A stretch of 64,000 nucleotides of DNA from Alkalihalobacillus sp. TS-13. Its GTDB lineage: Bacteria; Bacillota; Bacilli; Bacillales; Fictibacillaceae. The position numbers and the translations under genes are program-made. Each line of letters starts with the position of its first letter. Position 1 is the stretch's first letter. Shown here in pieces: positions 17,054 to 25,979 of the stretch. The stretch covers positions 1,550,001 to 1,614,000 of the forward strand of contig NZ_JAHKSI010000001.1 in NCBI RefSeq assembly GCF_019720915.1, read 5' to 3'. The notes beneath the pieces were generated by a model. The model searched no databases, had not been told where the DNA came from, and saw only the letters and a program-made list of their open reading frames with translations.

Positions 17054-17544
17054 CCTTTATTCATCGTTTTAGCAGTCTGTTCTGTCCAATCGATGAATTC
17101 ACTCCCATGGAAATGTTGATTCAACTCCCGGTGAAATTTCACCAAGTTTTCTACAAACTGTCTGTTTTCATTTGAGTTGTCCCCAAAGCTTTCTAGATAC
17201 TCATACAATTTATAGGAAAATTGTTTGGATTCTTCGTGTTTTTCTTTTCCTTTTTCTGTCAATACGGCGTATGACACCCTTCGGTCTGAACTCTTTTTGA
17301 TAAGGGTGATGAGGCCTTTTTGCTTGAGACGTGTAATGACTTGCATGACAGTAGAAACATCCCACAATCCAATCGTAGCGATTTTCGTTATTGTCGCTTC
17401 TTTCTCTAGTTGTACGATCCATAGTACGTGCTGTTCTGCCTGGGTAAGCCCAATGCTTCTTGCTGATTTCTGCCACTCTTCTTCCAGTACTTTGTAGGTT
17501 CCTCTCAGATAGTTCATCATGATATGTAGATTAGCTAATTTCAC
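17050..17544 (-). CDS. MarR-family regulator (Hpr/ScoC-like)
   Basis: 164 residues. A winged helix-turn-helix occupies about 35-105: LTQAEQHVLWIVQ, ITKIATIGLWDVSTVMQVITRL as recognition region, and the wing KKSSDRRVSYAVLTEKG. The pattern of a long helix before the HTH and WDVST resembles Hpr/ScoC, the B. subtilis repressor of proteases and sporulation. It is about 40 residues shorter and not certainly orthologous. GTG at 17544 is preferred (GAGG 8 bases upstream) over TTG at 17550. AT-rich palindromes directly upstream suggest autoregulation. Confidence 0.75.
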   Translation of the reverse strand: MKLANLHIMMNYLRGTYKVLEEEWQKSARSIGLTQAEQHVLWIVQLEKEATITKIATIGLWDVSTVMQVITRLKQKGLITLIKKSSDRRVSYAVLTEKGKEKHEESKQFSYKLYEYLESFGDNSNENRQFVENLVKFHRELNQHFHGSEFIDWTEQTAKTMNKG

Positions 17545-17571
17545 TACCAACGCCTCGCTTTCTCTATTCTA

Positions 17572-17604
17572 TTTAATAGGCATTAAAAGGTAGTTTAATA
17601 TTAA
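17572..17604. promoter_or_regulatory. Candidate MarR operators
   Basis: TTTAAT-N4-ATTAAA at 17572-17587 and the palindrome TTAATATTAA at 17595-17604, just upstream of the MarR start. Confidence 0.4.
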
Positions 17605-17778
17605 CATATTTTGTAAGAGTCGACACCTTTCAATGCTTATCTAACAAAATTCGATACCTAGGACCTGTATTTGCCTAGAACCATGGAAGGATATAAAATA
17701 AGCAGTAAACTAGGAGAAAGTAAACTGGTGCCGATTCAGCCACTCCAAAAGTACCCCATTTCATCTCTTCAAGAGCCG

Positions 17779-17823
17779 AAAAAAAGAAGTTGACCAAATG
17801 AACGCCAACTTCACATGGTCAAC
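17779..17823 (-). terminator. Terminator of the propionate/peptidase operon
   Basis: On the minus strand GTTGACCA pairs with TGGTCAAC across an 18-base loop that can itself fold. TTCTTTTTTTC follows. Confidence 0.75.
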
Positions 17824-17838
17824 CATTTATCAATCTGA

Positions 17839-18969
17839 TTACTTGGCAGTTCCAACTTCTTCTATAATTCTCACTACAAGTTCCGAAGTTTTGACAAGCT
17901 CTTCGATCGGCATACGTTCATTCGTAGTATGAATCTCTTCATAACCTACAGCTAAGTTTACTGTTGGAATACCGAATCCAGCTATGATATTGGCGTCACT
18001 GCCTCCACCACTTTCTTGAAGCTCCGGTTTTCTTCCGATCTTTTCAACAGCTTGTTTCGCAACTTCCACCACATGGTCGCCATGATCAAATTTAAAGCCT
18101 GGATACATGACCTTGATTTCAACATCGGCTTTTCCACCCATTGTTTCAGCTGTACTTTCAAATGCTTCCTTCATCTTCTGTACCTGTACTTCCATTTTTT
18201 CAGGTATTAATGACCTTGCTTCAGCCAAAATATCGACATGATCGATGACGATATTCGTATTCGTTCCTGCACCACCTTCAAATCGACCAATGTTCGCAGT
18301 CGTTTCTTCATCAATCCGACCAAGAGGCATCTTCGCAATTGCCTTGGCAGCAATCGTGATTGCAGACACGCCTTTTTCAGGTGCAACACCTGCATGCGCT
18401 GTCTTTCCTTTGATTGCAGCCTTGATTTTCGCTTGAGTCGGTGCTGCTACAATAATATTTCCGACCTTACCGTCTGAATCAAGAGCAAAGCCGTACTGTG
18501 CATCTACATGTGCCGGATCAAGCTCCTTTGCCCCAACAAGACCAGATTCCTCACCTACAGTAATGACAAACTGGATTTTACCATGAGGGATATTTTGCTC
18601 CTTGAGGACTTTGATTGCCTCGAACATCGCTGCCAATCCTGTCTTGTCATCAGCTCCAAGTATCGTCGTCCCGTCACTTTTGATATAACCATCTTCAATG
18701 GATGGCTTGACTCCCTTCCCTGGAAGAACCGTGTCCATGTGGGAAGTGAAATAGATTGAGTCAGCCTTATCATTCGTAGCCGGCAATGTGCAAATGAGAT
18801 TCCCGGCACCATGACCTGTTTTATCTTTAGCGTCATCCTCAAACACTTCTAAACCTGAATCTGAAAATTTCTGTTTGAGAACCTTTGAGATTTCTTCTTC
18901 ATGTTTTGTTTCCGAGTCGATTTGGACCAATTCCAGAAACTCTTCAACAATTCTGTCTTGATTGATCAT
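17839..18969 (-). CDS. yqjE: M20 family tripeptidase (PepT-like, YqjE)
   Basis: Zinc-dependent cytosolic aminopeptidase-type M20/M28 hydrolase, 376 residues. Metal and catalytic motifs: SHMDTVLPG around 74-82 (His and Asp), LGADDKTGLA around 103-112 (bridging Asp), VGEESGLVGA around 135-144 (catalytic Glu and metal Glu), LDSDGKVGN and TTNERM near the C-terminus (last metal His just before). The dimerisation domain lies at about 180-290. GAAAGGAG precedes the ATG. It lies downstream of yqjD as in B. subtilis; the window lacks an intervening gene. Substrate specificity (tri- versus other peptides) is inferred from family. Confidence 0.87.
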   Translation of the reverse strand: MINQDRIVEEFLELVQIDSETKHEEEISKVLKQKFSDSGLEVFEDDAKDKTGHGAGNLICTLPATNDKADSIYFTSHMDTVLPGKGVKPSIEDGYIKSDGTTILGADDKTGLAAMFEAIKVLKEQNIPHGKIQFVITVGEESGLVGAKELDPAHVDAQYGFALDSDGKVGNIIVAAPTQAKIKAAIKGKTAHAGVAPEKGVSAITIAAKAIAKMPLGRIDEETTANIGRFEGGAGTNTNIVIDHVDILAEARSLIPEKMEVQVQKMKEAFESTAETMGGKADVEIKVMYPGFKFDHGDHVVEVAKQAVEKIGRKPELQESGGGSDANIIAGFGIPTVNLAVGYEEIHTTNERMPIEELVKTSELVVRIIEEVGTAK

Positions 18970-19014
18970 TATATTCTCCTTTCTTATCTACCCGATCTAT
19001 AAATTGAGATAGTA

Positions 19015-20562
19015 TTAAAGTGGGATGTTTCCGTGCTTTTTATAAGGACGTTTCACTTTTTTGTTGCGCAGCATATGTAATGCCTGAGTAAGCTTGATCC
19101 GTGTGTCTCTAGGATCGATGACATCATCGACCATTCCTCTGGCTGCAGCAACGTAAGGGTTCGCAAACTTCTCGCGGTATTCCGCAATTTTTTCCTGTCT
19201 CGTCTGTTCCGGGTTTTCACTATTGTTGATTTCCCGTGCGAAAATGATATTAGCCGCTCCTTCAGGTCCCATCACTGCAATTTCCGCGTTTGGCCAAGCA
19301 AACACGAGATCCGCTCCGATTGACTTACTGTTGAGTGCAACATAGGCTCCACCGTATGCTTTTCGTGTAATGACTGTGATCTTCGGGACAGTTGCCTCTG
19401 AATATGCATACAAGATTTTGGCGCCATGTCTTATAATACCCCCATGCTCCTGTTTGATGCCAGGGAAAAACCCTGTAACATCCTCAAATGTAATCAAAGG
19501 AATATTGAAACTATCACAGAACCGGATGAACCGAGCTACTTTATCAGATGAATCGATATCCAAACCGCCAGCCATCACTTTAGGCTGATTACAGATCAAT
19601 CCGATAGCTTCACCGTTTATTCTGCCGAAGCCGACCACGGTATTCTTCGCAAAATCCTTGTGTACCTCCATGAATGAATCTTCATCCACAACCTCTAGGA
19701 TAACATTTCTTACATCATAAGGGCGAATCGTTTCAAAAGGGACGACATCCGCAAGGTTTTCCCTATAATCGGATTCATTCTCGACTTGCTTCGGTTCAGG
19801 ACGCTCTTCGCTATTTTGCGGTAAATATTCGAGCAGGCGACGGACTTCCTGAAGCACTTCCTCTTCTGTCGGGGCCGTAAAGTGGGCATTCCCGCTTTTT
19901 GTACCATGTACCTTTGCTCCGCCCAAGTCTTCTGAACTGATTTTTTCACCCGTGACGGTCTCGATGACTTTCGGTCCAGTAATGAACATTTGGCTTGTCT
20001 TCTCAACCATGAACACGAAATCCGTGATGGCAGGCGAATAGACAGCCCCGCCTGCACAAGGGCCTAAAATGACAGAAATCTGAGGGATGACACCGGAGTA
20101 TATCGAATTTCGATAGAAGATCTGGCCATATCCATCAAGAGAAACAACACCTTCCTGAATCCGCGCACCACCTGAATCATTTAGACCGATGAAAGGTGCT
20201 CCATTTTCTGCAGCCAAATCCATCACCTTTGCAATCTTTTGAGCATGCATTTCTCCTAAGGCTCCACCGAAAACGGTGAAATCCTGGGCGAACAAATAAA
20301 CAGGTCTCCCATGGATCGTCCCATATCCGGTGACAACTCCCTCACCTGGTGCGTGATTTTTATCCATACCGAAATCAGAGCTGCGATGTTCGATGAATGA
20401 ATTGATTTCCACAAAGCTGTCTTTATCTAGAAGAAGATCGATCCGTTCCCTTGCCGTAAGTTTTCCTTTTTCATGCTGCTTTTCGATCCGTTCATCACCG
20501 CCCCCCATTTCAACCTGGCGGCGTCGATCATAAAGTTCATTGATTTTATCATAGATGTCCAT
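19015..20562 (-). CDS. yqjD: Acyl-CoA (propionyl-CoA) carboxylase carboxyltransferase subunit, YqjD
   Basis: Crotonase-fold biotin-dependent carboxyltransferase beta subunit of about 515 residues that moves CO2 from carboxybiotin to propionyl-CoA or a related acyl-CoA. RIDLLLDKDSF, GGARIQEGV and PCAGGAVYSPA (N-terminal acyl-CoA half) and GPEGAANIIF (C-terminal half) are typical. The start at 20562 gives MDIYDKINEL, the usual family N-terminus. GAAGGAG inside the end of the upstream gene is its ribosome site, and the two genes are 2 bases apart. No dedicated biotin carboxylase is adjacent; AccC/AccB in this window or others elsewhere may serve. A decarboxylase role is less likely without membrane partners. 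Confidence 0.87.
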   Translation of the reverse strand: MDIYDKINELYDRRRQVEMGGGDERIEKQHEKGKLTARERIDLLLDKDSFVEINSFIEHRSSDFGMDKNHAPGEGVVTGYGTIHGRPVYLFAQDFTVFGGALGEMHAQKIAKVMDLAAENGAPFIGLNDSGGARIQEGVVSLDGYGQIFYRNSIYSGVIPQISVILGPCAGGAVYSPAITDFVFMVEKTSQMFITGPKVIETVTGEKISSEDLGGAKVHGTKSGNAHFTAPTEEEVLQEVRRLLEYLPQNSEERPEPKQVENESDYRENLADVVPFETIRPYDVRNVILEVVDEDSFMEVHKDFAKNTVVGFGRINGEAIGLICNQPKVMAGGLDIDSSDKVARFIRFCDSFNIPLITFEDVTGFFPGIKQEHGGIIRHGAKILYAYSEATVPKITVITRKAYGGAYVALNSKSIGADLVFAWPNAEIAVMGPEGAANIIFAREINNSENPEQTRQEKIAEYREKFANPYVAAARGMVDDVIDPRDTRIKLTQALHMLRNKKVKRPYKKHGNIPL

Positions 20563-20564
20563 AC

Positions 20565-21413
20565 CTACAAACGCTCCTTCGATGGTTTCTCGCATAATTC
20601 ATAAAGTACACCATTTGTTGATTTTGGATGCATAAAAGCAATTGAAGCGCCTCCCGCTCCCGGCTTAGGTGTATCATGAATCATCTGGATCCCCTTCTGT
20701 TTAATTTCCTCGATGCGGTCTTTTATGTTCACTACCCCTAATGCAACGTGATGTATTCCTGATCCACGCTTTTCTAAAAACGATCGGATCGGGCTTGATT
20801 CGGAAGTCGGTTCCAACAGCTCGAGCTTGACGTTTCCAGCATTTACAAACGCTACCTTCACAGCTTCTGAAGCCACTTCTTCAATGCCTTCTAATTTTAG
20901 CTGTAGAATATCTAAATAAAATGGCAATGATTCATCCAGAGATTCTACTGCAATACCAATATGATCGATTTTCTGAACGATATCCACTGGGGTTTCCATT
21001 GAAATCCCATCACGCTGGCATACAACTTTTTCAATATATTTTGCGGTTTCGAGTGACGGGGTTCCAGGCGTAAAGATTTTCTGTATGCCTTGATCCTCTA
21101 GAAACGGAATGTCTTCCCACGGAATCACCCCTCCACCGATGACGATGATGTCATCAGCTCCTTGGGCTTTCAAACCCTTCACAATCTCAGGAAAAAGCTC
21201 ATTGTGTGCACCGGATAGACAGGACAAGCCGATCGCATCTACATCCTCTTGTATCGCTGAGGCGACGATTTGTTCAGGAGTCTGTCTTAAGCCGGTATAA
21301 ATGACCTCCATCCCATAGTCACGCAGCGCTTGAGATATGATCAATGCCCCGCGATCGTGGCCATCAAGACCAGGTTTTGCAATCAAAACACGTATTTTCT
21401 TTTTCATCTCCAC
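20565..21413 (-). CDS. Fusion: B12-binding subunit of methylmalonyl-CoA mutase plus methylmalonyl-CoA epimerase
   Basis: 282 residues with two domains. Residues 5-135 are a cobalamin-binding flavodoxin-like domain with the base-off DGHDRGA motif (His ligand) at about 17-23, GLSCLSGAHN and VIGGGVIP. Residues 148-275 are a VOC-fold epimerase: IDHIGIAVESLDES, ELLEP, HHVALGV (metal His), VLYELCE (metal Glu). It interconverts (S)- and (R)-methylmalonyl-CoA and carries the B12 needed by the separate mutase subunit encoded at 21767-23422. In B. subtilis YqjC holds only the epimerase domain. A repeat element separates this gene from the mutase gene. Confidence 0.88.
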   Translation of the reverse strand: MEMKKKIRVLIAKPGLDGHDRGALIISQALRDYGMEVIYTGLRQTPEQIVASAIQEDVDAIGLSCLSGAHNELFPEIVKGLKAQGADDIIVIGGGVIPWEDIPFLEDQGIQKIFTPGTPSLETAKYIEKVVCQRDGISMETPVDIVQKIDHIGIAVESLDESLPFYLDILQLKLEGIEEVASEAVKVAFVNAGNVKLELLEPTSESSPIRSFLEKRGSGIHHVALGVVNIKDRIEEIKQKGIQMIHDTPKPGAGGASIAFMHPKSTNGVLYELCEKPSKERL

Positions 21414-21476
21414 TACCTCCGTATACCTGCCAGGATGTCAGTTAGGCAGGTTTAGTCACAGTTGTATATTTCTTTA

Positions 21477-21732
21477 GGCTCTATTAAAGGACTATGTGAT
21501 TATAAGCGAAATTTGCGACACTCCTTCGGGAAGAGCGGGCCAGGCGAGACCCGTGGAGGTTCTGCCTAGCTCAACGACCAGTCACTTGGATCACTTCAAA
21601 CCTCCTGCGGCGACCACAGCCTCCTCGTCAGTTTTCCAGTGACCTACGTGACTAGGCGGGTCGCTTCCGCTTTTCGTTTGCCCGCGGAAAGGGAGTGAAT
21701 TTCGCAGACATCAATAGTAAAAACGAACAAAG
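21477..21732 (+). repeat. MITE-like dispersed intergenic repeat, copy 2
   Basis: About 255 bp. Left end GGCTCTATTAAAG with AAGCGAAATTTGCGACACTCC; right end GGAGTGAATTTCGC then CATCAATAG...GAACAAAGC. The core GAGACCC...GGTCGCTTCCGC is conserved with copies 1 and 4, but the segment after GAGACCC is about 45 bp shorter. It lies between the mutase genes of one pathway. Confidence 0.8.
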
Positions 21733-21766
21733 CTTTCCTTTATAGGACTGGTAAAAAAACTAAAAA

Positions 21767-23422
21767 TTATATACCTGTAAATTCACCGAATTCTTCACGC
21801 AGCACGCCACATATTTCTCCAATTGTACAATAGGAACGGACACATTCCACTATATGAGGCATGAGGTTTTCTGAATCTTGGGCTGCTTTACGCAATTTTT
21901 CTAACTGAGCGCTCGCTCGTTGCTGGTCTCTTTTGCTTCGTACTTCGCCTAGCTTGCTTACCTGGTTCGCGCTCAATTCCGGATTCAATCGATGCAATTC
22001 AGGTTTCGGCTCATCATCCAATTGATATGCATTCATGCCAACGACAATCTGATCGCCTTTTTCAATTGCTTTTTGTGTTTCATATGCGGTGTGATGAATT
22101 TCACGCTGCATGTACCCCTGTTCAACAGCAGAAACTGCTCCGCCGAGTTCATTGATTTTTTCCAGATAAAGATTCGCTTCGTTTTCAAGTTCATCTGTCA
22201 GTGATTCTACATAATAAGAACCAGCAAGTGGATCTACGGTGTCCGCTACACCACTTTCATTGGCAAGGATCTGCTGGGTCCGTAAAGCAATTCTAGCAGA
22301 TTCTTCTGTCGGAAGAGCGAGAGCCTCGTCGCGGGAATTCGTATGCAAGCTTTGCGTTCCACCCAATATTGCGGAAAGTGCCTGGACTGTTACACGTACG
22401 ACATTGTTGTCTGGCTGCTGGGCGGTCAAGGTTGAACCGCCAGTTTGAGTATGGAACCGAAGCTGCCAGCTTTTCGGATTCTTTGCTTGATATGTTTCTT
22501 TCATGATTTTTGCCCACATTCTACGTGCCGCCCTGAATTTAGCAATTTCTTCAAAAAACTCATTATGCGCATTAAAGAAGAATGCCAGACGAGGTGCAAA
22601 CTGATCGATATCAAGACCAGCTTCTAGAGCCGCTTCAACATATGCTTTTCCATTCGCAATCGTGAAAGCTAATTCCTGCGCTGCTGTGGCACCAGCCTCA
22701 CGTATGTGGTAACCCGATATGCTGATTGTGTTCCATCGAGGTACATTTTCAGCACAGTAGGCGAAGATATCTGTGATCAAGCGCATTGAAGGCTTCGGTG
22801 GAAAGATATACGTCCCTCTCGCAATGTACTCTTTTAAAATATCGTTTTGGATTGTTCCAGATATCTTTTCCGGAGATATCCCTTGTTTTTCAGCTACCAC
22901 GATGTACATCGCCAATAGGACAGCTGCCGGGGCGTTGATTGTCATTGAAGTACTTACTTTATCCAACGGAATATCGTTCAATAATGCTTCCATATCCTCT
23001 AGAGAGTCGATAGCGACCCCGACTTTTCCTACCTCTCCTCTTGACATGGCGTGATCTGAATCGTACCCGATCTGAGTAGGAAGATCGAATGCTACGGATA
23101 ATCCAGTTTGTCCTTGATCCAGAAGGTAACGGAACCGCTTGTTCGTCTCTTCAGCAGACCCGAAACCTGCATACTGACGCATCGTCCAATGTCTCGCACG
23201 GTACATCGTCGGCTGGATCCCTCTTGTAAAAGGATATTGACCCGGCAGACCGAGTTTCTCCATATATGATGAATTTAATTGTACTGGAAGGTATAGTCTT
23301 TCAATATCGATACTAGATGATGTCTTGAACGCTTCCTTACGTTCTGGAAATCGATTCATCAACTTTTTTGTCATTTCTTGCCACTCTTTATATGCTTGCT
23401 CGAACCCTTTTTCATGTTCCAT
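21767..23422 (-). CDS. Methylmalonyl-CoA mutase large (catalytic) subunit
   Basis: Adenosylcobalamin-dependent acyl-CoA mutase TIM barrel, 551 residues, lacking its own B12 domain. That domain is on the next gene of the operon. [18 protein letters not shown] keeps the Tyr and [18 protein letters not shown] the Arg that in methylmalonyl-CoA mutases contact the substrate carboxylate; isobutyryl-CoA mutases carry Phe and Gln there. This supports methylmalonyl-CoA to succinyl-CoA conversion. [15 protein letters not shown] and [16 protein letters not shown] are further family motifs. The start at 23422 has AAAGGAGG 8 bases upstream, and an ATG seven codons earlier lacks one. With yqjD and the epimerase fusion it completes propionyl-CoA to succinyl-CoA. 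Confidence 0.9.
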   Translation of the reverse strand: MEHEKGFEQAYKEWQEMTKKLMNRFPERKEAFKTSSSIDIERLYLPVQLNSSYMEKLGLPGQYPFTRGIQPTMYRARHWTMRQYAGFGSAEETNKRFRYLLDQGQTGLSVAFDLPTQIGYDSDHAMSRGEVGKVGVAIDSLEDMEALLNDIPLDKVSTSMTINAPAAVLLAMYIVVAEKQGISPEKISGTIQNDILKEYIARGTYIFPPKPSMRLITDIFAYCAENVPRWNTISISGYHIREAGATAAQELAFTIANGKAYVEAALEAGLDIDQFAPRLAFFFNAHNEFFEEIAKFRAARRMWAKIMKETYQAKNPKSWQLRFHTQTGGSTLTAQQPDNNVVRVTVQALSAILGGTQSLHTNSRDEALALPTEESARIALRTQQILANESGVADTVDPLAGSYYVESLTDELENEANLYLEKINELGGAVSAVEQGYMQREIHHTAYETQKAIEKGDQIVVGMNAYQLDDEPKPELHRLNPELSANQVSKLGEVRSKRDQQRASAQLEKLRKAAQDSENLMPHIVECVRSYCTIGEICGVLREEFGEFTGI

Positions 23423-23524
23423 TCTAGAAGCCTCCTTTTGCATACATGTTTACCACCTACTTCACTTCTCTATGAAAGCGGTTAACTCCTGCATTTTCTC
23501 GAAAAAACTCGACACGCTTTGCGC

Positions 23525-23553
23525 TTGTACCGTCAACCTTTTCTCTGTACAAT
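23525..23553 (+). promoter_or_regulatory. SigA-type promoter of the Prli42-like gene
   Basis: TTGTAC, 17-base spacer, TACAAT, 30 bases before the ATG. May also read into the encapsulin operon. Confidence 0.6.
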
Positions 23554-23583
23554 AAGATGTAAGAATCTTAGGAGGTAATAGCA

Positions 23584-23673
23584 ATGCGTAATAAATGGAT
23601 GAAAATCATGATTTATCTGATGATCATCGCCATGTGCATTTCACTTCTTGCAAATGTTGCATTCATGTTTTAA
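23584..23673 (+). CDS. Stressosome-associated membrane miniprotein Prli42-like
   Basis: 29 residues: a basic N-terminus (MRNKWMK) followed by one membrane helix (IMIYLMIIAMCISLLANVAFMF split here as IMIYLMIIAM and CISLLANVAFMF). This layout and the K-x-x-YLM pattern resemble Prli42, the miniprotein shown in Listeria to tether the stressosome to the membrane. AGGAGGTAATAGC precedes the ATG and a SigA-like promoter lies upstream. It is too short for secure homology from sequence alone; an unrelated single-span peptide is the alternative. Confidence 0.65.
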   Translation: MRNKWMKIMIYLMIIAMCISLLANVAFMF

Positions 23674-23790
23674 CCTTGATCGCTTGGAAGGCTAACCAAG
23701 TCTCGACAAGCTTAAAAAGGATAAAAAACGTTTAAATCGGCAATGATGATTGAAAATGGAGAAGTCAGACAGAGAGGAGCGTGTGATGTG

Positions 23791-24417
23791 ATGTCAGAAC
23801 AATTCCAGGAATTGAAAAACATTTTTTCCAGAACTGAGGATGCTTTGAACGTTTTCATGGGTATCCTTGAACCAACAATCGAAAATGCAAAAGACGAGCA
23901 TGAAAGGCTCTATTTCCATCACATTTATGAAGAAGAAGAACATCGTCAGGATCGATTGACGATGTTGAACCCAAAGCTTGATCATTTCATCAATAATCCT
24001 GAGACTTCCCATCCTTCAAATCATGAATTCGTAAGAGTCCTACAGGATATCAGTCTTGAAAAATTCGGCCTTCATAATTTCTTGGAGCATTTAGATCTCG
24101 CATTATTTCAGTTTAAAGATACGGAACATGAATCAAGTCTGCAAAGCCTACGGGACATGACCAATGAAGATTACCAAACCATCAAAACGATGTTAAATGA
24201 CTTGAATGACCAGTTTGAAGGGATCGTAAGTACAGAAGCATCGATTCCAACAGATGAAAAAGAAGACAAAGCTGGCCATCTGAAAGTGGATATGTACTCA
24301 TCTCAAACTTCAGATCGAAATTCAGACGCTGCACCAGAACCTGAACCCAAACCTGAGCCGGAAAAAGAAAGACGCTACAAAAAAGGACTAACAGTCGGAA
24401 GCCTTAAAGGGAGGTAA
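23791..24417 (+). CDS. IMEF encapsulin cargo protein (iron-mineralising)
   Basis: 208-residue ferritin-like protein that loads into an encapsulin shell, oxidises ferrous iron and stores it as mineral. Four-helix region at 1-150 with acidic and His residues suited to a diiron site (HEFVRVL, FHHIYEEEEHRQDRL). A flexible Pro/Glu linker follows (EPEPKPEPEKE). The C-terminus is the encapsulin-targeting peptide LTVGSLKGR. The start at 23791 has GAGGAG 11 bases upstream; a GTG one codon earlier is possible. The shell gene follows after 5 bases. The combination matches the IMEF class known from Quasibacillus and other Firmicutes. Confidence 0.9.
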   Translation: MSEQFQELKNIFSRTEDALNVFMGILEPTIENAKDEHERLYFHHIYEEEEHRQDRLTMLNPKLDHFINNPETSHPSNHEFVRVLQDISLEKFGLHNFLEHLDLALFQFKDTEHESSLQSLRDMTNEDYQTIKTMLNDLNDQFEGIVSTEASIPTDEKEDKAGHLKVDMYSSQTSDRNSDAAPEPEPKPEPEKERRYKKGLTVGSLKGR

Positions 24418-24422
24418 TTATT

Positions 24423-25274
24423 ATGAACAAAGTTGACGTATTTGCAGATTCTCCATTAAGTGATCGTGATTGGCAGCAGTTGGATTCCACAATTATGGAC
24501 AGTATCAAAAGACAACTGATCGGGAGACGTTTTATCGATATTTATGGTCCACTTGGTCAAGGGGTACAAACAGTAACCAACGATGTATATGAAGAGAAAG
24601 AACTTGGATCAATGGGCTATCATGGTGAAAACCTCCAGCTATCTGAACCGACAAAACGTGTGAACCTCACCATTCCATTACTGTATAAAGATTTCATCCT
24701 CTACTGGCGCGATATTGAACAAGCGAAAACGCTGGATATCCCTGTCGACTTCTCAGCTGCCGCTAATGCTGCTGCCCAGTCCGCCCTTCTAGAAGATGAC
24801 ATGATTTTCAATGGAGCGAAAAAGTTTGATATAGAAGGCTTAATGAATGTAAAAGGTAGGTTGACCCACATTCGTGAGGATTGGATGAAATCAGGCAATG
24901 CATTCACGGATATCGTGGAAGCACGAAACAAACTTCTTAAAATGGGGCACAGCGGACCATATGCTTTAGTTCTTTCCCCTTCCCTCTATGCGTTGATTCA
25001 TCGGGTGCATGAAGGGACGCATGTACTCGAGATTGAACATATCAGGGAGCTTGTAACAGATGGGATTTTCCAATCACCTGTCATAAAAGAAGATTCTGGT
25101 GCCTTGATCGCTACCGGCCGTGAAAACCTGGATCTTGCAATTGCTGAAGATTTCGATTCAGCCTTCATGGATACTGAACATATGAACTATCTATTCCGTG
25201 TGTATGAAAGCTCAGTTCTTCGGATCAAGCGTCCGTCAGCGATCTGTACACTTGATGCACCAACAAAAAAGTAG
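24423..25274 (+). CDS. Family 1 encapsulin shell protein (HK97 fold)
   Basis: 283-residue capsid-like protomer that self-assembles into a protein nanocompartment. The N-terminal segment SPLSDRDWQQLDSTIMDS, RRFIDIYGPLGQG around 34-46, NLTIPLLYKDFILYWRDIE and the A-domain stretch GPYALVLSPSLYALIHR are characteristic of family 1 encapsulins. ESSVLRIKRPSAICTL closes the fold. In IMEF systems the shell is the large T=4 form; this is inferred from the cargo. GGAGGTAATTATT precedes the ATG. A terminator overlaps the stop codon. Confidence 0.95.
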   Translation: MNKVDVFADSPLSDRDWQQLDSTIMDSIKRQLIGRRFIDIYGPLGQGVQTVTNDVYEEKELGSMGYHGENLQLSEPTKRVNLTIPLLYKDFILYWRDIEQAKTLDIPVDFSAAANAAAQSALLEDDMIFNGAKKFDIEGLMNVKGRLTHIREDWMKSGNAFTDIVEARNKLLKMGHSGPYALVLSPSLYALIHRVHEGTHVLEIEHIRELVTDGIFQSPVIKEDSGALIATGRENLDLAIAEDFDSAFMDTEHMNYLFRVYESSVLRIKRPSAICTLDAPTKK

Positions 25275-25300
25275 AATCCTGAATGGGATTCTACTTTTTT
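25265..25300. terminator. Bidirectional terminator after the encapsulin gene
   Basis: AAAAAAGTAGAATCC pairs with GGATTCTACTTTTTT. It includes the encapsulin stop codon and also serves the convergent gene ending at 25302. Confidence 0.88.
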
Positions 25301-25301
25301 A

Positions 25302-25772
25302 CTAAGCGATTTTGAATGGATTTTTAAGTGGCTGCTTTTTCAAATGTGTCAGTTCCGCTTCTTGTTCGATTGCATCTTCACCGATATCATTGATGATTGC
25401 TGAGACCTCTTCTTCGAATATAGGTGTACAAGCACCTTCATTGATTTCGCATAACCGTTTCAGATAGTCTAGCCGTTGACTAGTTTTAAAATCTTTATAG
25501 TGATTGTTTTTCAATTCTTGAATCGGACAGTGGCGACAAGAAGCCATCATACTGATATCTTTTACGTTTACAATGTATTTTTCACCGTCATCGGTAATGA
25601 AGCCAATCGAATAGAATGTGGAACCAGAAAAATCAATGTTCGTAATGACTGGATATGTAAATTCTTCACCAGTACTCAAACGTATACGACTTGCTTCAAT
25701 TGCTCCACCAATTTTTCGTTCGTTCGTCAAAAGTGTATGCATGTCAGTGAAGCCATTTACATCGTATCCCAT
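25302..25772 (-). CDS. Unknown cysteine-containing protein under a Fur-type operator
   Basis: 156 residues, soluble, no recognised domain. The first ~75 residues look beta-rich (RIRLSTGEEFTYPVITNIDF). Then CRHCP around 84-88 and a second Cys pair (LCEINEGACTP) around 111-119 could bind iron-sulfur or zinc. The C-terminal half is acidic and helical, ending in a Lys/Pro tail with no encapsulin-targeting motif. AGGAGG lies 8 bases before the ATG. It sits between the encapsulin gene and the encapsulin-targeted ferredoxin gene, and two Fur-type boxes lie just upstream. It is therefore likely an iron-responsive gene, possibly an accessory of the compartment. Confidence 0.7.
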   Translation of the reverse strand: MGYDVNGFTDMHTLLTNERKIGGAIEASRIRLSTGEEFTYPVITNIDFSGSTFYSIGFITDDGEKYIVNVKDISMMASCRHCPIQELKNNHYKDFKTSQRLDYLKRLCEINEGACTPIFEEEVSAIINDIGEDAIEQEAELTHLKKQPLKNPFKIA

Positions 25773-25797
25773 TTGAAAAGCCTCCTATCAATAAATA

Positions 25798-25850
25798 TGA
25801 TAATCATTCTCAGCGATATTTATTCTCATTGTAAGTGAAAATCATTCTCA
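25798..25850. promoter_or_regulatory. Two Fur-type boxes in the divergent encapsulin-locus promoter
   Basis: TGATAATCATTCTCA (25798-25812) differs from the 7-1-7 Fur consensus TGATAATNATTATCA at one position. TGAAAATCATTCTCA (25836-25850) differs at two. They lie between the cysteine-containing protein gene (start 25772, minus) and the ferredoxin gene (start 25980, plus). Confidence 0.72.
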
Positions 25851-25979
25851 AGTCAACAACATTTTATAATTGTTTCTTTTTGCGAAATCCACCACCTTTC
25901 CGTGGGAGTCTCGAGATTTTCACTTAAAATTAAGGCAACATTAAAGTTGACAAAGACAAAAAAGGAGGATCTCTTTATC

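Noticed and set aside
23743-23790. N-terminal extension of the IMEF cargo from an ATG at 23743
   Set aside because: No ribosome site before it, whereas GAGGAG precedes the start at 23791, and the extension would cover that site.
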